Assembly (NCBI RefSeq): GCF_015234215.1
Contig: NZ_JADEKP010000001.1
Location: 1,178,001-1,242,000 of the forward strand
From: Clostridium chrysemydis
Lineage (GTDB): Bacteria > Bacillota > Clostridia > Clostridiales > Clostridiaceae
Direction of reading: 5' to 3'
Length of the DNA: 64,000 nt
The notes beneath the pieces are model-generated. The model did no database searches and had not been told where the DNA came from. It saw only the letters and a list, made by a program, of their open reading frames with translations. Positions 53,162 through 63,147 of this stretch are shown piece by piece. The position numbers and the translations under genes are program-made. How positions within the stretch are numbered: position 1 is the first letter of the stretch; each line of letters starts with the position of its first letter.

Positions 53162-54415
53162 ATGAGAAACGTAGAAATAAAAAAAGACATCTACTGGGTA
53201 GGTGCTTTAGATCCAGGTCTTAGAGTATTCGATATAATAATGTATACTCCATACGGAACTACTTACAATTCATATGTTGTTAAAGGAAGCGAAAAGATCG
53301 CTCTATTTGAAACAGTTAAAGAAAAATGTTTTGATGAGTATTTAAAAACTTTAGAAACTTTAGATATAGATATTTCTAAAATTGATTATATCGTTGTAGA
53401 CCATACTGAACCAGACCACGCAGGATCAGTTGGTAAAATCTTAGATATCGCTCCAAATGCTAAGGTAGTTGGTTCAATGCAAGCTATTAATTTCTTAAAA
53501 GAAATCTTAAATAGAGACTTTGACCACATCGTTGCAAAAGATGGCGATACTTTATCACTTGGAAATAAAACTTTAAAATTCATTTCAGCTCCATTTTTAC
53601 ATTGGCCAGATTCAATGTACACATACGTACCTGAAGAAAAAGTTTTATTCACTTGCGATTCATTTGGAAGTCACTACTCTTGTGAAGAAGTCTTTAATGA
53701 CTTAGTTCCAAATAAAGAACATTATTTAGAAGCTTTAAGATACTACTATGATTGTATTTTTGGGCCTTATAAAAACTTCGTATTAAAAGGAATTGAAAAA
53801 ATAAAAGATTTAGATATAGATATGATTTGCCCAGGCCACGGACCTGTTCTTCGTGAAAACCCTTGGGAAGTTGTAAATACTTATAGAGAGTGGTCAACTC
53901 CTACTAGACCTTCTATAAACGGAGATAAAAAAGTTACTATCTCTTACGTATCAGCTTACGGATACACAGAAGAATTAGCTAAATGCATAGCTGAAGGAAT
54001 CAAAAGAAGTCATAGCGTAGAAGTTAAGATGTATGATTTAACTCACGCTGAAACTTCAGATGTATTAAAAGATATAGAAGAATCAGACGGTATATTATTT
54101 GGTTCACCAACTATAGTTAATGAATTACTTCCACCAATTAGAATTTTATTAGCTAACTTAAACCCTATAATTCACGGTGGAAAATACGCAGCAGCCTTTG
54201 GTTCATACGGTTGGAGCGGTGAAGCTGTTCCTAGAATAGAACATAGATTAGATGAATTAAAAATGAAACTTGCAGCCCCTGGCTTAAAAGTTAAATTCAG
54301 AGCATCAGAAGAGCAAAGAGAAGAAGCTAGATGCTACGGAGATAATTTTGCTAAAGCTATGTTTGGAGAAATGGACATTAAAGCTTTAGACCACGGTGCT
54401 TGCAAAGTAAAATAA
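53162..54415 (+). CDS. fprA: FprA-family A-type flavoprotein (O2/NO reductase)
   Basis: Flavodiiron protein, 417 residues, that reduces O2 to water or NO to N2O in anaerobes. The metallo-beta-lactamase domain (1-255) has the di-iron ligand set beginning VDHTEPDHAGS, then FLHWPDSMYTY, TCDSFGSHY and CPGHGPVLREN. The flavodoxin domain (about 262-405) starts VTISYVSAYGYTEELAKCIAEGIK. The missing canonical His in the first HxExDH is replaced in position by DHTEPDH, which gives H-x-E-x-D-H intact. No rubredoxin domain is fused. ATG 53162 follows AGAGGTG. Confidence 0.95.
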   Translation: MRNVEIKKDIYWVGALDPGLRVFDIIMYTPYGTTYNSYVVKGSEKIALFETVKEKCFDEYLKTLETLDIDISKIDYIVVDHTEPDHAGSVGKILDIAPNAKVVGSMQAINFLKEILNRDFDHIVAKDGDTLSLGNKTLKFISAPFLHWPDSMYTYVPEEKVLFTCDSFGSHYSCEEVFNDLVPNKEHYLEALRYYYDCIFGPYKNFVLKGIEKIKDLDIDMICPGHGPVLRENPWEVVNTYREWSTPTRPSINGDKKVTISYVSAYGYTEELAKCIAEGIKRSHSVEVKMYDLTHAETSDVLKDIEESDGILFGSPTIVNELLPPIRILLANLNPIIHGGKYAAAFGSYGWSGEAVPRIEHRLDELKMKLAAPGLKVKFRASEEQREEARCYGDNFAKAMFGEMDIKALDHGACKVK

Positions 54416-54446
54416 AAAAAGTTGAGGATTTTTCCTCAACTTTTTT
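54415..54446. terminator. bidirectional terminator between fprA and alarmone synthetase genes
   Basis: AAAAAAGTTGAGG-ATTTT-TCCTCAACTTTTTT, with T runs on both strands. It overlaps the last codons of the minus-strand gene. Confidence 0.9.
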
Positions 54447-55077
54447 CTATCTTTTCTATTTCTTCTTTTATATCAAACATCTTTTTATCTAAAAGTGCAA
54501 TCATCTCAGCACATTCTTTTAATTCATCTGAAATATTTAAGAAGGTCTTATTTCTATATTTATAATATATTTTATGTTCTAAACTAGCCCAAAAATCCAT
54601 AGCTATAGTTCTTATTTGAATTTCAACTGGAACTTCTACTACTCCTGTTGATAAAAATATAGGTATACTTATAATTGCATGAAGAGATCTATATCCGTTT
54701 TCCTTAGGCGCCTTTATATAATCTTTAACTTCTAGTACCTTTATATCGCTTTGACCTGTTAAAAGCTCAAATACCCTATAAATATCCTTATCAAAAGAAC
54801 AGATAATTCTAATACCTGCAATATCTTTTAAATAAATCGATGCATTTTTAGCATTAGGTTCTATATCTTTATTTATTAGCTTTTGAATTATACTTTTCGG
54901 TTTTTTTATTCTAGTTTTTACGTGTTCTATTGGATTATAATCATGCAAGTTTTTAAATTCTGTATTTAAGATATTAATTTTAGTGCTTACTTCTTGGACT
55001 GCAAATTCGTATTTCATAAGTTCTTTTTGCCAATCTTTAACATCTTCACTTTTTAAAATTTCTTCAAACATTACCAT
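54436..55077 (-). CDS. small alarmone synthetase (RelQ-like GTP pyrophosphokinase)
   Basis: Single-domain (p)ppGpp synthetase, 213 residues. Synthetase motifs are KDIAGIRIICSFDKDIYRVF, the APKENGYRSLHAII segment with the G-loop tyrosine, and VEIQIRTIAMDFWASLEHKI, followed by a helical C-terminus as in RelQ. No hydrolase, TGS or ACT domain is fused. It transfers pyrophosphate from ATP to GTP or GDP. The ATG at 55077 has AGGGG about 10 bases upstream; an internal ATG 2 codons later is also possible. Confidence 0.9.
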   Translation of the reverse strand: MVMFEEILKSEDVKDWQKELMKYEFAVQEVSTKINILNTEFKNLHDYNPIEHVKTRIKKPKSIIQKLINKDIEPNAKNASIYLKDIAGIRIICSFDKDIYRVFELLTGQSDIKVLEVKDYIKAPKENGYRSLHAIISIPIFLSTGVVEVPVEIQIRTIAMDFWASLEHKIYYKYRNKTFLNISDELKECAEMIALLDKKMFDIKEEIEKIEKS

Positions 55078-55141
55078 TTTTATTTTCCCCTTATCCCTAA
55101 GTTAATTATATACCTTTACTATATACTCTTTTTGTGACAAT

Positions 55142-55177
55142 AAAAAGACATCCCTAAAATTTATAGGATGTCTTTTT
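55142..55177 (-). terminator. intrinsic terminator of valS
   Basis: AAAAAGACATCC / GGATGTCTTTTT is a perfect 12-bp stem with a 12-base loop, about 40 bases past the valS stop. Confidence 0.85.
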
Positions 55178-55216
55178 AAAATTATATTATAAGAAATTTA
55201 AAATAGTAATAATATT

Positions 55217-57862
55217 TTAACCTAATGCGTTAATTCTTACTTTAACTGCTTCAAGCATTTCAGAATATTTAGCACGCTTTTCTTTTTCTCCATTAACAAC
55301 AGCTTCTGGTGCTTTAGCTACGAAACCAGCATTATTAAGTTTTTTATCTATTCTTTCTATTTCGCCTTCTAATTTTTTAAGTTCTTTTTCTAATCTATCA
55401 AGTTCCTTTTCTTTATCAACTAAGTCTAAAAGTGGCATAAATAATTCTCCACCTTTAACTACTACTGATACAGCGTTTTCTGGAACTTCTTTTTTATCTT
55501 CTATAAAGCTTACTTCTTGTGCAGATGCTAATTTTTCCATATAACCTGCACCTTCTTTAAATGCATTTTTAGCTTCATCTGAAATGTAGCAAATTATGTT
55601 TGCTTTTCTAGATGGTGCAACATTCATCTCAGCTCTTACGTTTCTTAAGTTTTTGATAGCTTCTATAACGTATTCCATATCTTCTTCAGCTTTTTCATCG
55701 TGAAGATTTGAATTAGCTTCTGGCCAAGCTGATAAAGTTATAGTTTCTTCATCTAAGTTTAAGTGAGTGAATATTTCTTCTGTTATAAATGGCATTACTG
55801 GGTGTAGAAGCTTAAGACCTGTATTAAGTACAGTATATAGTACGTTATATACTACTCCTTTAGCCTTTTCGTCGTCTCCCCAGAATACTGGTTTAACTAA
55901 TTCTATATACCAGTCACAGAATTCGTTCCACATAAAGTCATATACTTTTTGTAGTGCTATTCCAAGTTCAAACTTATCCATATTTTCTGTAACTTCTTCT
56001 ACTAATGTATTCATCTTAGATAATATCCATTTATCTGCTAAGCTATATTCTTTGCATTCTTTATACTTAGCCATAACGTCTCTATCTAAATTCATCATAA
56101 CAAATCTTGAAGCGTTCCAGATTTTGTTTGCGAAGTTTCTAGCTGATTCTACTCTCTCTGGGTAGTATCTTATGTCGTTTCCAGGAGCGTTTCCTGTAAC
56201 TAACATAAATCTTAAAGCGTCAGCACCATAAGTGTCTATAACTTCAAGTGGGTCTACACCGTTTCCTAAAGATTTACTCATCTTTCTTCCTTCAGAATCT
56301 CTAATTATTCCGTGGATAAGTACGTTCTCAAAAGGAGTTTCTCCCATGTTATGAATTCCACTAAATATCATTCTTGCAACCCAGAAGAATATTATATCGT
56401 ATCCTGTAACTAAAACGTTAGTTGGATAGAAGTATTCTAAATCTTCTGTTTTGTTTGGCCAACCTAGTGTTGAGAAAGGCCAAAGAGCTGATGAGAACCA
56501 AGTATCTAGTACGTCAGTTTCTTGATCTAAGTTTGTGCTCTTACACTTAGGACATTCACATACATCAGTTTCTGAAACTACTACTTCGTTACAGTCCTTG
56601 CAGTACCATACAGGTATTCTGTGTCCCCACCATAATTGTCTTGAAATACACCAGTCTTGGATGTTTTCCATCCAGTTAAAGTATGTTTTATCAAATCTTT
56701 CTGGTATGAATTTAGTTTCTTTATTTTTAACTACTTCTATAGCAGGTTTTGCTAAACCTTCCATTTTTACATACCATTGTGTTGAAACTATAGGTTCTAC
56801 TACAGTTCCGCATCTGTCGTGTGTTCCTACGTTGTGGCTATGGTCTTTTATCTTAACTAAAAGTCCAGCCTCTTCTAAATCTTTAACTATAGCTTTTCTA
56901 GCTTCATATCTATCTAAACCTTGGTATTTTCCACCTTTTTCGTTAATAACACCTTTATCATCCATAACTCTTATTATCTCTAAGTTATGTCTTTCCCCTA
57001 CTTTAAAGTCGTTAGGGTCATGTGCTGGAGTTATTTTAACTGCACCAGTTCCAAAATCAACTGAAACATAATCGTCAGCTACTATTGGAATTTCTCTATT
57101 TACTAAAGGTAAAATTAAAGTTTTCCCAATTAAATCTTTAAATCTTGGATCTTCTGGGTTAACTGCAACTGCTGTATCTCCAAGTAATGTTTCTGGTCTT
57201 GTAGTTGCGATTTCTAAGAATCCTGAACCATCTTTTAAAGGATAGTTTATATGCCAGAAGTGACCTGCTTGTTCTTCGTATTCAATTTCAGCATCTGAAA
57301 GAGCTGTTTGACATTTTGGACACCAGTTTGTTATTCTGTTACCTTTATAGATTAATCCTTCGTTATATAACTTAACGAATACGTGTCTTACCGCTTTATT
57401 TAAGTTTTCATCCATAGTGAATGCTTCTCTTGTAAAGTCAGCAGAGCAACCCATTTTTTTAAGTTGAGTTCTTATTCTTTCTCTGTACTCGTCAGTCCAC
57501 TCCCAAACTTTACCTAAGAAGGCTTCTCTTCCCATTTCTTTTTTCTTAAGACCTTCTTTTAGAAGTTCGTTTTCAACTTTAACTTCTGTTGCAATAGATG
57601 CGTGGTCTTGACCTGGAACCCAAAGAGCTTCAAATCCTTGCATTCTCTTAAATCTTATAAGCATATCTTGAAGTGTATTATCAAGTGCGTGACCTAAGTG
57701 AAGTTTTCCAGTTATGTTTGGTGGTGGCATAACTATTGAAAAAGGTTTTTTAGTTTTATCTACTTTTGGTGTGAAATATTTTTTTTCTTCCCAATTGTTA
57801 TAAATTCTATCTTCGAATTCTTTTGGGTCGTATGTTGTTGATATATTTTTAATATCTGACAT
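55217..57862 (-). CDS. valS: valyl-tRNA synthetase
   Basis: Class I synthetase, 881 residues. HIGH motif as [10 protein letters not shown] (about 54-63), KMSKS as [14 protein letters not shown] (about 530-543), editing domain in between with [18 protein letters not shown] zinc-ribbon segment with [20 protein letters not shown] is present, and the C-terminal coiled-coil arm [20 protein letters not shown] contacts tRNA. ATG 57862 follows GGAGGCGG. It is controlled by a Val T-box. Confidence 0.98.
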   Translation of the reverse strand: MSDIKNISTTYDPKEFEDRIYNNWEEKKYFTPKVDKTKKPFSIVMPPPNITGKLHLGHALDNTLQDMLIRFKRMQGFEALWVPGQDHASIATEVKVENELLKEGLKKKEMGREAFLGKVWEWTDEYRERIRTQLKKMGCSADFTREAFTMDENLNKAVRHVFVKLYNEGLIYKGNRITNWCPKCQTALSDAEIEYEEQAGHFWHINYPLKDGSGFLEIATTRPETLLGDTAVAVNPEDPRFKDLIGKTLILPLVNREIPIVADDYVSVDFGTGAVKITPAHDPNDFKVGERHNLEIIRVMDDKGVINEKGGKYQGLDRYEARKAIVKDLEEAGLLVKIKDHSHNVGTHDRCGTVVEPIVSTQWYVKMEGLAKPAIEVVKNKETKFIPERFDKTYFNWMENIQDWCISRQLWWGHRIPVWYCKDCNEVVVSETDVCECPKCKSTNLDQETDVLDTWFSSALWPFSTLGWPNKTEDLEYFYPTNVLVTGYDIIFFWVARMIFSGIHNMGETPFENVLIHGIIRDSEGRKMSKSLGNGVDPLEVIDTYGADALRFMLVTGNAPGNDIRYYPERVESARNFANKIWNASRFVMMNLDRDVMAKYKECKEYSLADKWILSKMNTLVEEVTENMDKFELGIALQKVYDFMWNEFCDWYIELVKPVFWGDDEKAKGVVYNVLYTVLNTGLKLLHPVMPFITEEIFTHLNLDEETITLSAWPEANSNLHDEKAEEDMEYVIEAIKNLRNVRAEMNVAPSRKANIICYISDEAKNAFKEGAGYMEKLASAQEVSFIEDKKEVPENAVSVVVKGGELFMPLLDLVDKEKELDRLEKELKKLEGEIERIDKKLNNAGFVAKAPEAVVNGEKEKRAKYSEMLEAVKVRINALG

Positions 57863-57894
57863 TTTACCGCCTCCTAAATTTTTTCTATTTTTGT

Positions 57895-58140
57895 ATATAA
57901 AAAAAGAGCTTTCATCCTAAAAAGGACGAAAGCTCGTGGTACCACCTTTATTCTTATATAAACTATAAGCACTCAAAATTATATAACGACCTAAAATTTA
58001 GACCGTCTTTAGCTACTACTATTTCACTAAAGCTGCTCCAAAGCTACCTTCAATCTTCCTTGTATAAAGGGCTTTCACCTATCCCCTTCTCTCTTTTAAT
58101 ACAAATTATAAAAGATTTACTCCTCTTTTTCTTAGCATTT
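57895..58140 (-). promoter_or_regulatory. T-box leader of valS (specifier GTA, Val)
   Basis: The core AGGTGGTACCACGAG (57948-57934) is followed by a terminator, GGACGAAAGCTC with GAGCTTTCATCC on the plus strand, and T-rich sequence (57905-57895). In stem I, the triplet GTA (58047-58045) lies in context GAAG-GTA-GC, the same frame as TTC in the pheS leader, and reads Val. The class is clear from the T-box core; the specifier is inferred from position. Confidence 0.93.
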
Positions 58141-58166
58141 GTTATTAAATTATTTAACGTATATAT

Positions 58167-58195
58167 ATGTTATATTAAAGTGGTTATTTTGTCAA
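58167..58195 (-). promoter_or_regulatory. probable promoter of the valS T-box transcript
   Basis: Perfect TTGACA (58195-58190) with TAACAT 17 bases on (58172-58167), or TATAAC at 15 bases. It begins 11 bases past the stop codon of the upstream activase gene. Confidence 0.65.
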
Positions 58196-58205
58196 TATAA
58201 GAAGA

Positions 58206-61200
58206 TTAATTTGTAATACTAGCTTCTCTTAAATTAACTTCATCTACAAACTCAGCTTCTTTAACTTCTATATTACTATTTTCTTCTTCTTTAAGTTTTT
58301 TAAATGCTACTGATAACATAAGCTTAATTCTATTTATTTGGTTAACTTCTGATGCACCTGGGTCGTAGTCAACTGCAACTATATTTGCTTTTGGATAAAG
58401 CTTTTTAAGAGGCTTCATCATACCTTTTCCTGTTACGTGGTTTGGTAAACATCCAAAAGGTTGCATACAAACTATATTGTCAGCACCACTTTTTATAAGT
58501 TCTATCATTTCTCCTGTTAAGAACCATCCTTCACCTGTTTGGTGACCTAGTGATAATACATCCTTAGCTAAATGACCAAGTTCTTGAATCCTCTTAGGAG
58601 CTTCAAATCTCTTAGAATTTTCAAGTTCTTCATTCATAGTTTTTCTGTAGCTTTCCATATATTTCATTGCAAGAAGACTTAAATCTCTTTCAACTCTACT
58701 AAAACCTAATTTTTTATATTTAAATTCGCTATCGTATGCGCTATAGAAGAAGAAATCTAATAGATCTGGAACTACAGCTTCTGCTCCTTCACTTTCGATT
58801 ATATTAACTATATCGTTATTTGCAGTAGGATGGTATTTAACTAATATTTCACCAACTACACCTATCATAGGTTTTTTGATATCTAAAGTTTCTAAGTTAT
58901 CAAAGTCTTTTATAATTCCTCTGACATTAGCTTTAAACTCACTCTTACTTCCGTTTTTAGCATTTTCTTTAGCTTTTAATCTCCATTTTTCATAAAGGGC
59001 ATTAGCTGAACCTTTTTCTTTTTCGTAAGGTCTAGTTTTATATAAAACCCTCATAAATAAATCTCCATAAACCATAGCCATAAGAGCTCTTTTAATAAGT
59101 TTTGGAGTTATTTTAAATCCTGGTTGCTTTTCAAGACCTACAGCATTTAAAGAAATTATAGGAACATTACTAAATCCGGCATTTTTAAGAGCAAGCTTTA
59201 AAAATCCTATATAGTTTGTAGCCCTACATCCCCCACCTGTTTGAGATATTATAACAGATGTATTATTTACATCATATTCTCCTGATTTTAATGCTCTAAT
59301 TATTTGACCTATAACTATAATAGATGGATAACAAGCATCATTATTAACATATTTTAATCCCTCTTCAACTGCATCTTTATCACTAGCTGGTAAAACTACT
59401 ACGTTGTATCCACTAGCATTTAATGCATCTTCAACTATATCAAAATGTATAGGTGACATTTGAGGAGATAAAATAGTATGATTTTTTCTCATCTCTTTTG
59501 TAAAGGTTGGGTTGTGATATGAAGTATCTTCATATACTGGCTTGTAATCATTTCTTTCTCTTTCTTCTATAGCTGCTTTAAGTGATCTTATTCTTATTTT
59601 AATAGCTCCAAGGTTTGAACCTTCATCTATTTTAAGAACTGTATATATTTTTCCTTTTTCACTTAAAATCTCGTTAACTTGGTCTGTAGTTACAGCATCA
59701 AGTCCACAACCAAATGAGTTAAGCTGAACCATTTCAAGTTCATCACAATCACGAACAAATGCAGCTGCTCTATAAAGCCTTGCGTGATATGTCCATTGGT
59801 CAACTACTCTTAGTTTGTTGTTAAGTTTTCCAAGGTTAGCTACGCAATCTTCTGGAAGAACTGCCATTCCAAATGATGTTATAACATCTGGAATGCCGTG
59901 GTTTATTTCTGGGTCTATATGGTATGGTCTTCCTGTTAAAACTACACCTTTTTTACCTGTATCTTTAAGGTATCTTAAAACTTCCATACCTTTTTTCTCT
60001 AAATCATCTTTATATTTTTCTCTTTCTTTGAAAGCTTTTTCTACAGCAATAGTCGCTTCTTTTTTAGTAACGCCAAAGTCTTTAAATTCTTCAACTATTC
60101 TCTTAATTAAAACTCTATCATTTTCAAAAGAGAAAAATGGTGCTAGATATTTTATATTCTTTTCTTCTATCTCATCCATATTTCTTTTTATAACTTCTGG
60201 GTATGATGTTACCATCGGACAGTTATAATGGTTATTTGAATCTTCAAATTCTTTTTTCTCATATGGAATACAAGGATAGAAAATTGTATCTATTCCTTTT
60301 TCAATAAGTGATGTTATATGTCCATGCACTAATTTAGCTGGATAACAAGCTGATTCTGACGGAATAGTTTCTATACCTTTTTCATATATTTTTTTAGATG
60401 AAACAGGTGATAATTCTACTCTAAATCCTAAGTCAGTTAAAAGAGTAAACCAGAATGGGTAGTTTTCATACATATTTAATACTCTAGGAATACCGATTCT
60501 TCCTCTTTTAGCTTCTTCTAATTTTAGTGGAACATAACCAAATGTTCTTTTAAATTTATATTTATAAAGGTTTGGAGTTTCATTTTTCTTAACTGAAAGT
60601 CCAAGTCCTCTTTCGCATCTATTTCCTGAGATATATTCTTCATCTGTAGAGAATTTATTTATAGTAAGCTGACAGTTGTTTCCACAAAGTCCGCATCTTC
60701 TAAATTCTGATGTCATTTTGAAGCTATCTATCTCATCTTTTTTAAGAGTGTTTGATTCTTCGCCCTCTTTAAATCTTTCTTTTGATATAAGCGCAGCTCC
60801 AAAAGCTCCCATAAGTCCAGCTATATCTGGTCTTATAGCTTCTCTTCCACTAACCTTTTCAAAACTTCTTAAAACTGCATCGTTATAGAAAGTTCCACCT
60901 TGGACTATTACTTTTTCACCAATCTCTTTTTCATCTCTAAGTTTAATTACTTTATATAAAGCATTTTTAATTACTGAGTATGAAAGTCCAGCTGAAATAT
61001 CTCCAACTGTTGCACCTTCTTTTTGAGATTGCTTTACTTTTGAGTTCATAAATACAGTACATCTTGAACCTAAATCAACTGGTGCATTTGATTTTAATGC
61101 TGCTTTTGCAAAATCTTTAACTTCCATTCCTAATGAATTACCAAAGGTCTCTATAAATGAACCACAACCTGATGAACATGCTTCATTAAGTAATATACTA

Positions 61201-62507
61201 TCTATTACTCCATTTTTTATTTTTAAGCACTTCATATCTTGTCCACCGATATCCAATATAAAATCAACCCCTGGCAAGAAATGTTCTGCTGCTTTATAGT
61301 GTGCTATAGTTTCAATTTCCCCTAAATCAACGTGAATGGCTGCTTTAATTAAAGATTCACCATAGCCTGTAACTGTAGCTTTTCCTATATAAGCGTCTTT
61401 AGGTAAATTACTATAGATATCTTTCATAATATCTACAACTTTGTTTAAAGGGTTACCTTCATTACTTCCATAAAAATCATATATAATTTCTGAGTCTTTG
61501 TTTATAAGAACAGCTTTAGTTGTAGTAGAACCTGCATCTATTCCAAGGAAAACTGCCCCAGTTTCACTTTTAACATCAGCTCTTTTAGCTGCTGCCTTAT
61601 CGTGTCTTTCTTTAAAGGAATCAAAATCTTTTGAATCTTTAAATAAAGGTTCTAATCTTCCTATATCATCATCTTTTGCATCGCTAATAGAATCAACCTT
61701 TTCTAAAAGTGAACTAAAGAATATTGGTTTTTCTTCACTTGATAGATAAGCTGCCCCCATAGCTACAAATAGCTGTGAATTATCTGGGAAGATAACTTCT
61801 TCTTCTTTTAAATTTAAAGTTTCTATAAATCTTTCTCTAAGTTCTGATAGGAAGTATAAAGGACCTCCTAAAAGAGCTACTTTACCTCTTATCGGTTTAC
61901 CACAGGCTAATCCACCTATTGTTTGGTTAACTACTGCTTGAAGTACTGAAGCTGCTATATCCTCTTTTTTTGCACCTTCGTTAATAAGCGGTTGTACGTC
62001 AGTTTTTGCAAACACTCCACATCTTGATGCTATTGGATATATCATTGTGTGATTTTTTGCAAGATCATTAAGCCCACTAGCATCAGTATTAAGTAATGCT
62101 GCCATTTGGTCTATAAATGCTCCTGTACCACCAGCACAAGTTCCATTCATTCTTTGTTCTATACCTGAATCTAGATAAGTGATTTTAGCATCTTCTCCAC
62201 CAAGTTCTATAGCTACATCAGTTTCTGGTATTAACTTTTCTATAGTTTCTGTACAAGCTATAACTTCTTGAACAAATTTAACTTCAAGCCAACTAGACAT
62301 AGATAGCCCACCTGAACCTGTTATAGTGACGCTAATTTCTTTATCACCAATTTTTTCATATACTTCTTTCATAAGGGTGATAATCGTATTTCTTATATCT
62401 GAATAGTGCCTTCTGTAGTCACTGAAAGATACTTTATCTTTGCTATCTAAGACTACAATCTTAACTGTTGTAGACCCGACATCAATCCCCATCTTAAATT
62501 TTTCCAT
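58206..62507 (-). CDS. giant double-ATPase acyl-CoA dehydratase activase-type fusion protein
   Basis: 1433-residue iron-sulfur protein of the 2-hydroxyacyl-CoA dehydratase activase family. Two ASKHA ATPase domains come first: about 1-265 ([14 protein letters not shown], cluster Cys124 in [10 protein letters not shown], then [10 protein letters not shown]) and about 320-580 ([13 protein letters not shown], Cys444/Cys448 in CSSGCGSF, then [10 protein letters not shown]). A Cys motif CGLCGNNC (605-612) with RCERG follows. The rest has DUF2229-like and dehydratase-subunit-like parts with [45 protein letters not shown] and QPFGCLPNH. It probably couples ATP hydrolysis to low-potential electron transfer; the substrate is unknown, and no CoA transferase or dehydrogenase is adjacent. 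Confidence 0.92.
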   Translation of the reverse strand: MEKFKMGIDVGSTTVKIVVLDSKDKVSFSDYRRHYSDIRNTIITLMKEVYEKIGDKEISVTITGSGGLSMSSWLEVKFVQEVIACTETIEKLIPETDVAIELGGEDAKITYLDSGIEQRMNGTCAGGTGAFIDQMAALLNTDASGLNDLAKNHTMIYPIASRCGVFAKTDVQPLINEGAKKEDIAASVLQAVVNQTIGGLACGKPIRGKVALLGGPLYFLSELRERFIETLNLKEEEVIFPDNSQLFVAMGAAYLSSEEKPIFFSSLLEKVDSISDAKDDDIGRLEPLFKDSKDFDSFKERHDKAAAKRADVKSETGAVFLGIDAGSTTTKAVLINKDSEIIYDFYGSNEGNPLNKVVDIMKDIYSNLPKDAYIGKATVTGYGESLIKAAIHVDLGEIETIAHYKAAEHFLPGVDFILDIGGQDMKCLKIKNGVIDSILLNEACSSGCGSFIETFGNSLGMEVKDFAKAALKSNAPVDLGSRCTVFMNSKVKQSQKEGATVGDISAGLSYSVIKNALYKVIKLRDEKEIGEKVIVQGGTFYNDAVLRSFEKVSGREAIRPDIAGLMGAFGAALISKERFKEGEESNTLKKDEIDSFKMTSEFRRCGLCGNNCQLTINKFSTDEEYISGNRCERGLGLSVKKNETPNLYKYKFKRTFGYVPLKLEEAKRGRIGIPRVLNMYENYPFWFTLLTDLGFRVELSPVSSKKIYEKGIETIPSESACYPAKLVHGHITSLIEKGIDTIFYPCIPYEKKEFEDSNNHYNCPMVTSYPEVIKRNMDEIEEKNIKYLAPFFSFENDRVLIKRIVEEFKDFGVTKKEATIAVEKAFKEREKYKDDLEKKGMEVLRYLKDTGKKGVVLTGRPYHIDPEINHGIPDVITSFGMAVLPEDCVANLGKLNNKLRVVDQWTYHARLYRAAAFVRDCDELEMVQLNSFGCGLDAVTTDQVNEILSEKGKIYTVLKIDEGSNLGAIKIRIRSLKAAIEERERNDYKPVYEDTSYHNPTFTKEMRKNHTILSPQMSPIHFDIVEDALNASGYNVVVLPASDKDAVEEGLKYVNNDACYPSIIVIGQIIRALKSGEYDVNNTSVIISQTGGGCRATNYIGFLKLALKNAGFSNVPIISLNAVGLEKQPGFKITPKLIKRALMAMVYGDLFMRVLYKTRPYEKEKGSANALYEKWRLKAKENAKNGSKSEFKANVRGIIKDFDNLETLDIKKPMIGVVGEILVKYHPTANNDIVNIIESEGAEAVVPDLLDFFFYSAYDSEFKYKKLGFSRVERDLSLLAMKYMESYRKTMNEELENSKRFEAPKRIQELGHLAKDVLSLGHQTGEGWFLTGEMIELIKSGADNIVCMQPFGCLPNHVTGKGMMKPLKKLYPKANIVAVDYDPGASEVNQINRIKLMLSVAFKKLKEEENSNIEVKEAEFVDEVNLREASITN

Positions 62508-62725
62508 TTTAATTACACCTACTTAAATTATTTAAAACTAATATATTCTATATTATATATCACTTAACTCAATCTTCAATATCTATTTAAAAAATTAAGG
62601 TAGATTTAAAATTAATTTTAGATTTCTTCATAATTAATTCTATTTATGTATATAATATACAAATTTGTTTATACTTAAAATATTAAGTGTTATTTATTAA
62701 TTAAATCTTGGAGGTTTAAATTTAA

Positions 62726-63076
62726 GTGAATTATTTTAATGAAGCTAATAATTTATATAACTCTAAAGAGTATGAAAAAGCTATAGACTATTACGAAAAA
62801 GCTATTTCAAACAAGGAAAACGAAGCTTGCTCTTACTATAACTCTGGAGTCTGCTTTATTAAATTAAAAGAATACGATAAAGCTATTTCTATGCTTAAAC
62901 TTGCTATAAAAATTCAATCTGACAGTAAATACTTTTTTAACTTGGGTTATTGCTATGCTATGAAAAATGATTCAAAGAAAGCATTAGTTTATTTTAATAT
63001 AGCATGGTCTTTAAACAATTCTGATATTGATTGCAAAAAAGCTATAGACATACTCTTAGAAAAGAAAAAAAGTTAG
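62726..63076 (+). CDS. small tetratricopeptide repeat protein
   Basis: 116-residue cytosolic protein made of three TPR units: ANNLYNSKEYEKAIDYYEKAI, ACSYYNSGVCFIKLKEYDKAISMLKLAI and SKYFFNLGYCYAMKNDSKKALVYFNIAWSL. The start is GTG at 62726, 11 bases after GGAGG, slightly long. It diverges from the activase. No partner can be named. Confidence 0.82.
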   Translation: MNYFNEANNLYNSKEYEKAIDYYEKAISNKENEACSYYNSGVCFIKLKEYDKAISMLKLAIKIQSDSKYFFNLGYCYAMKNDSKKALVYFNIAWSLNNSDIDCKKAIDILLEKKKS

Positions 63077-63101
63077 CAAAATTAATTTGCTAACTTTTTT
63101 T
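63066..63101. terminator. terminator after small TPR gene (bidirectional)
   Basis: AAAAAAGTTAGCAAA-ATTAA-TTTGCTAACTTTTTT, a long stem overlapping the TPR stop, with T tracts on both strands. Confidence 0.9.
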
Positions 63102-63147
63102 AATATGAAGACTAACTACAAAATAATCTCTCTAGTTAATTTAAATT

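Noticed and set aside
53386-53897. Minus-strand frames of 67-88 residues inside fprA
   Set aside because: Antisense shadows of a well-supported flavodiiron gene.
56535-57071. 178-residue plus-strand frame inside valS
   Set aside because: Antisense shadow of a clear synthetase gene.
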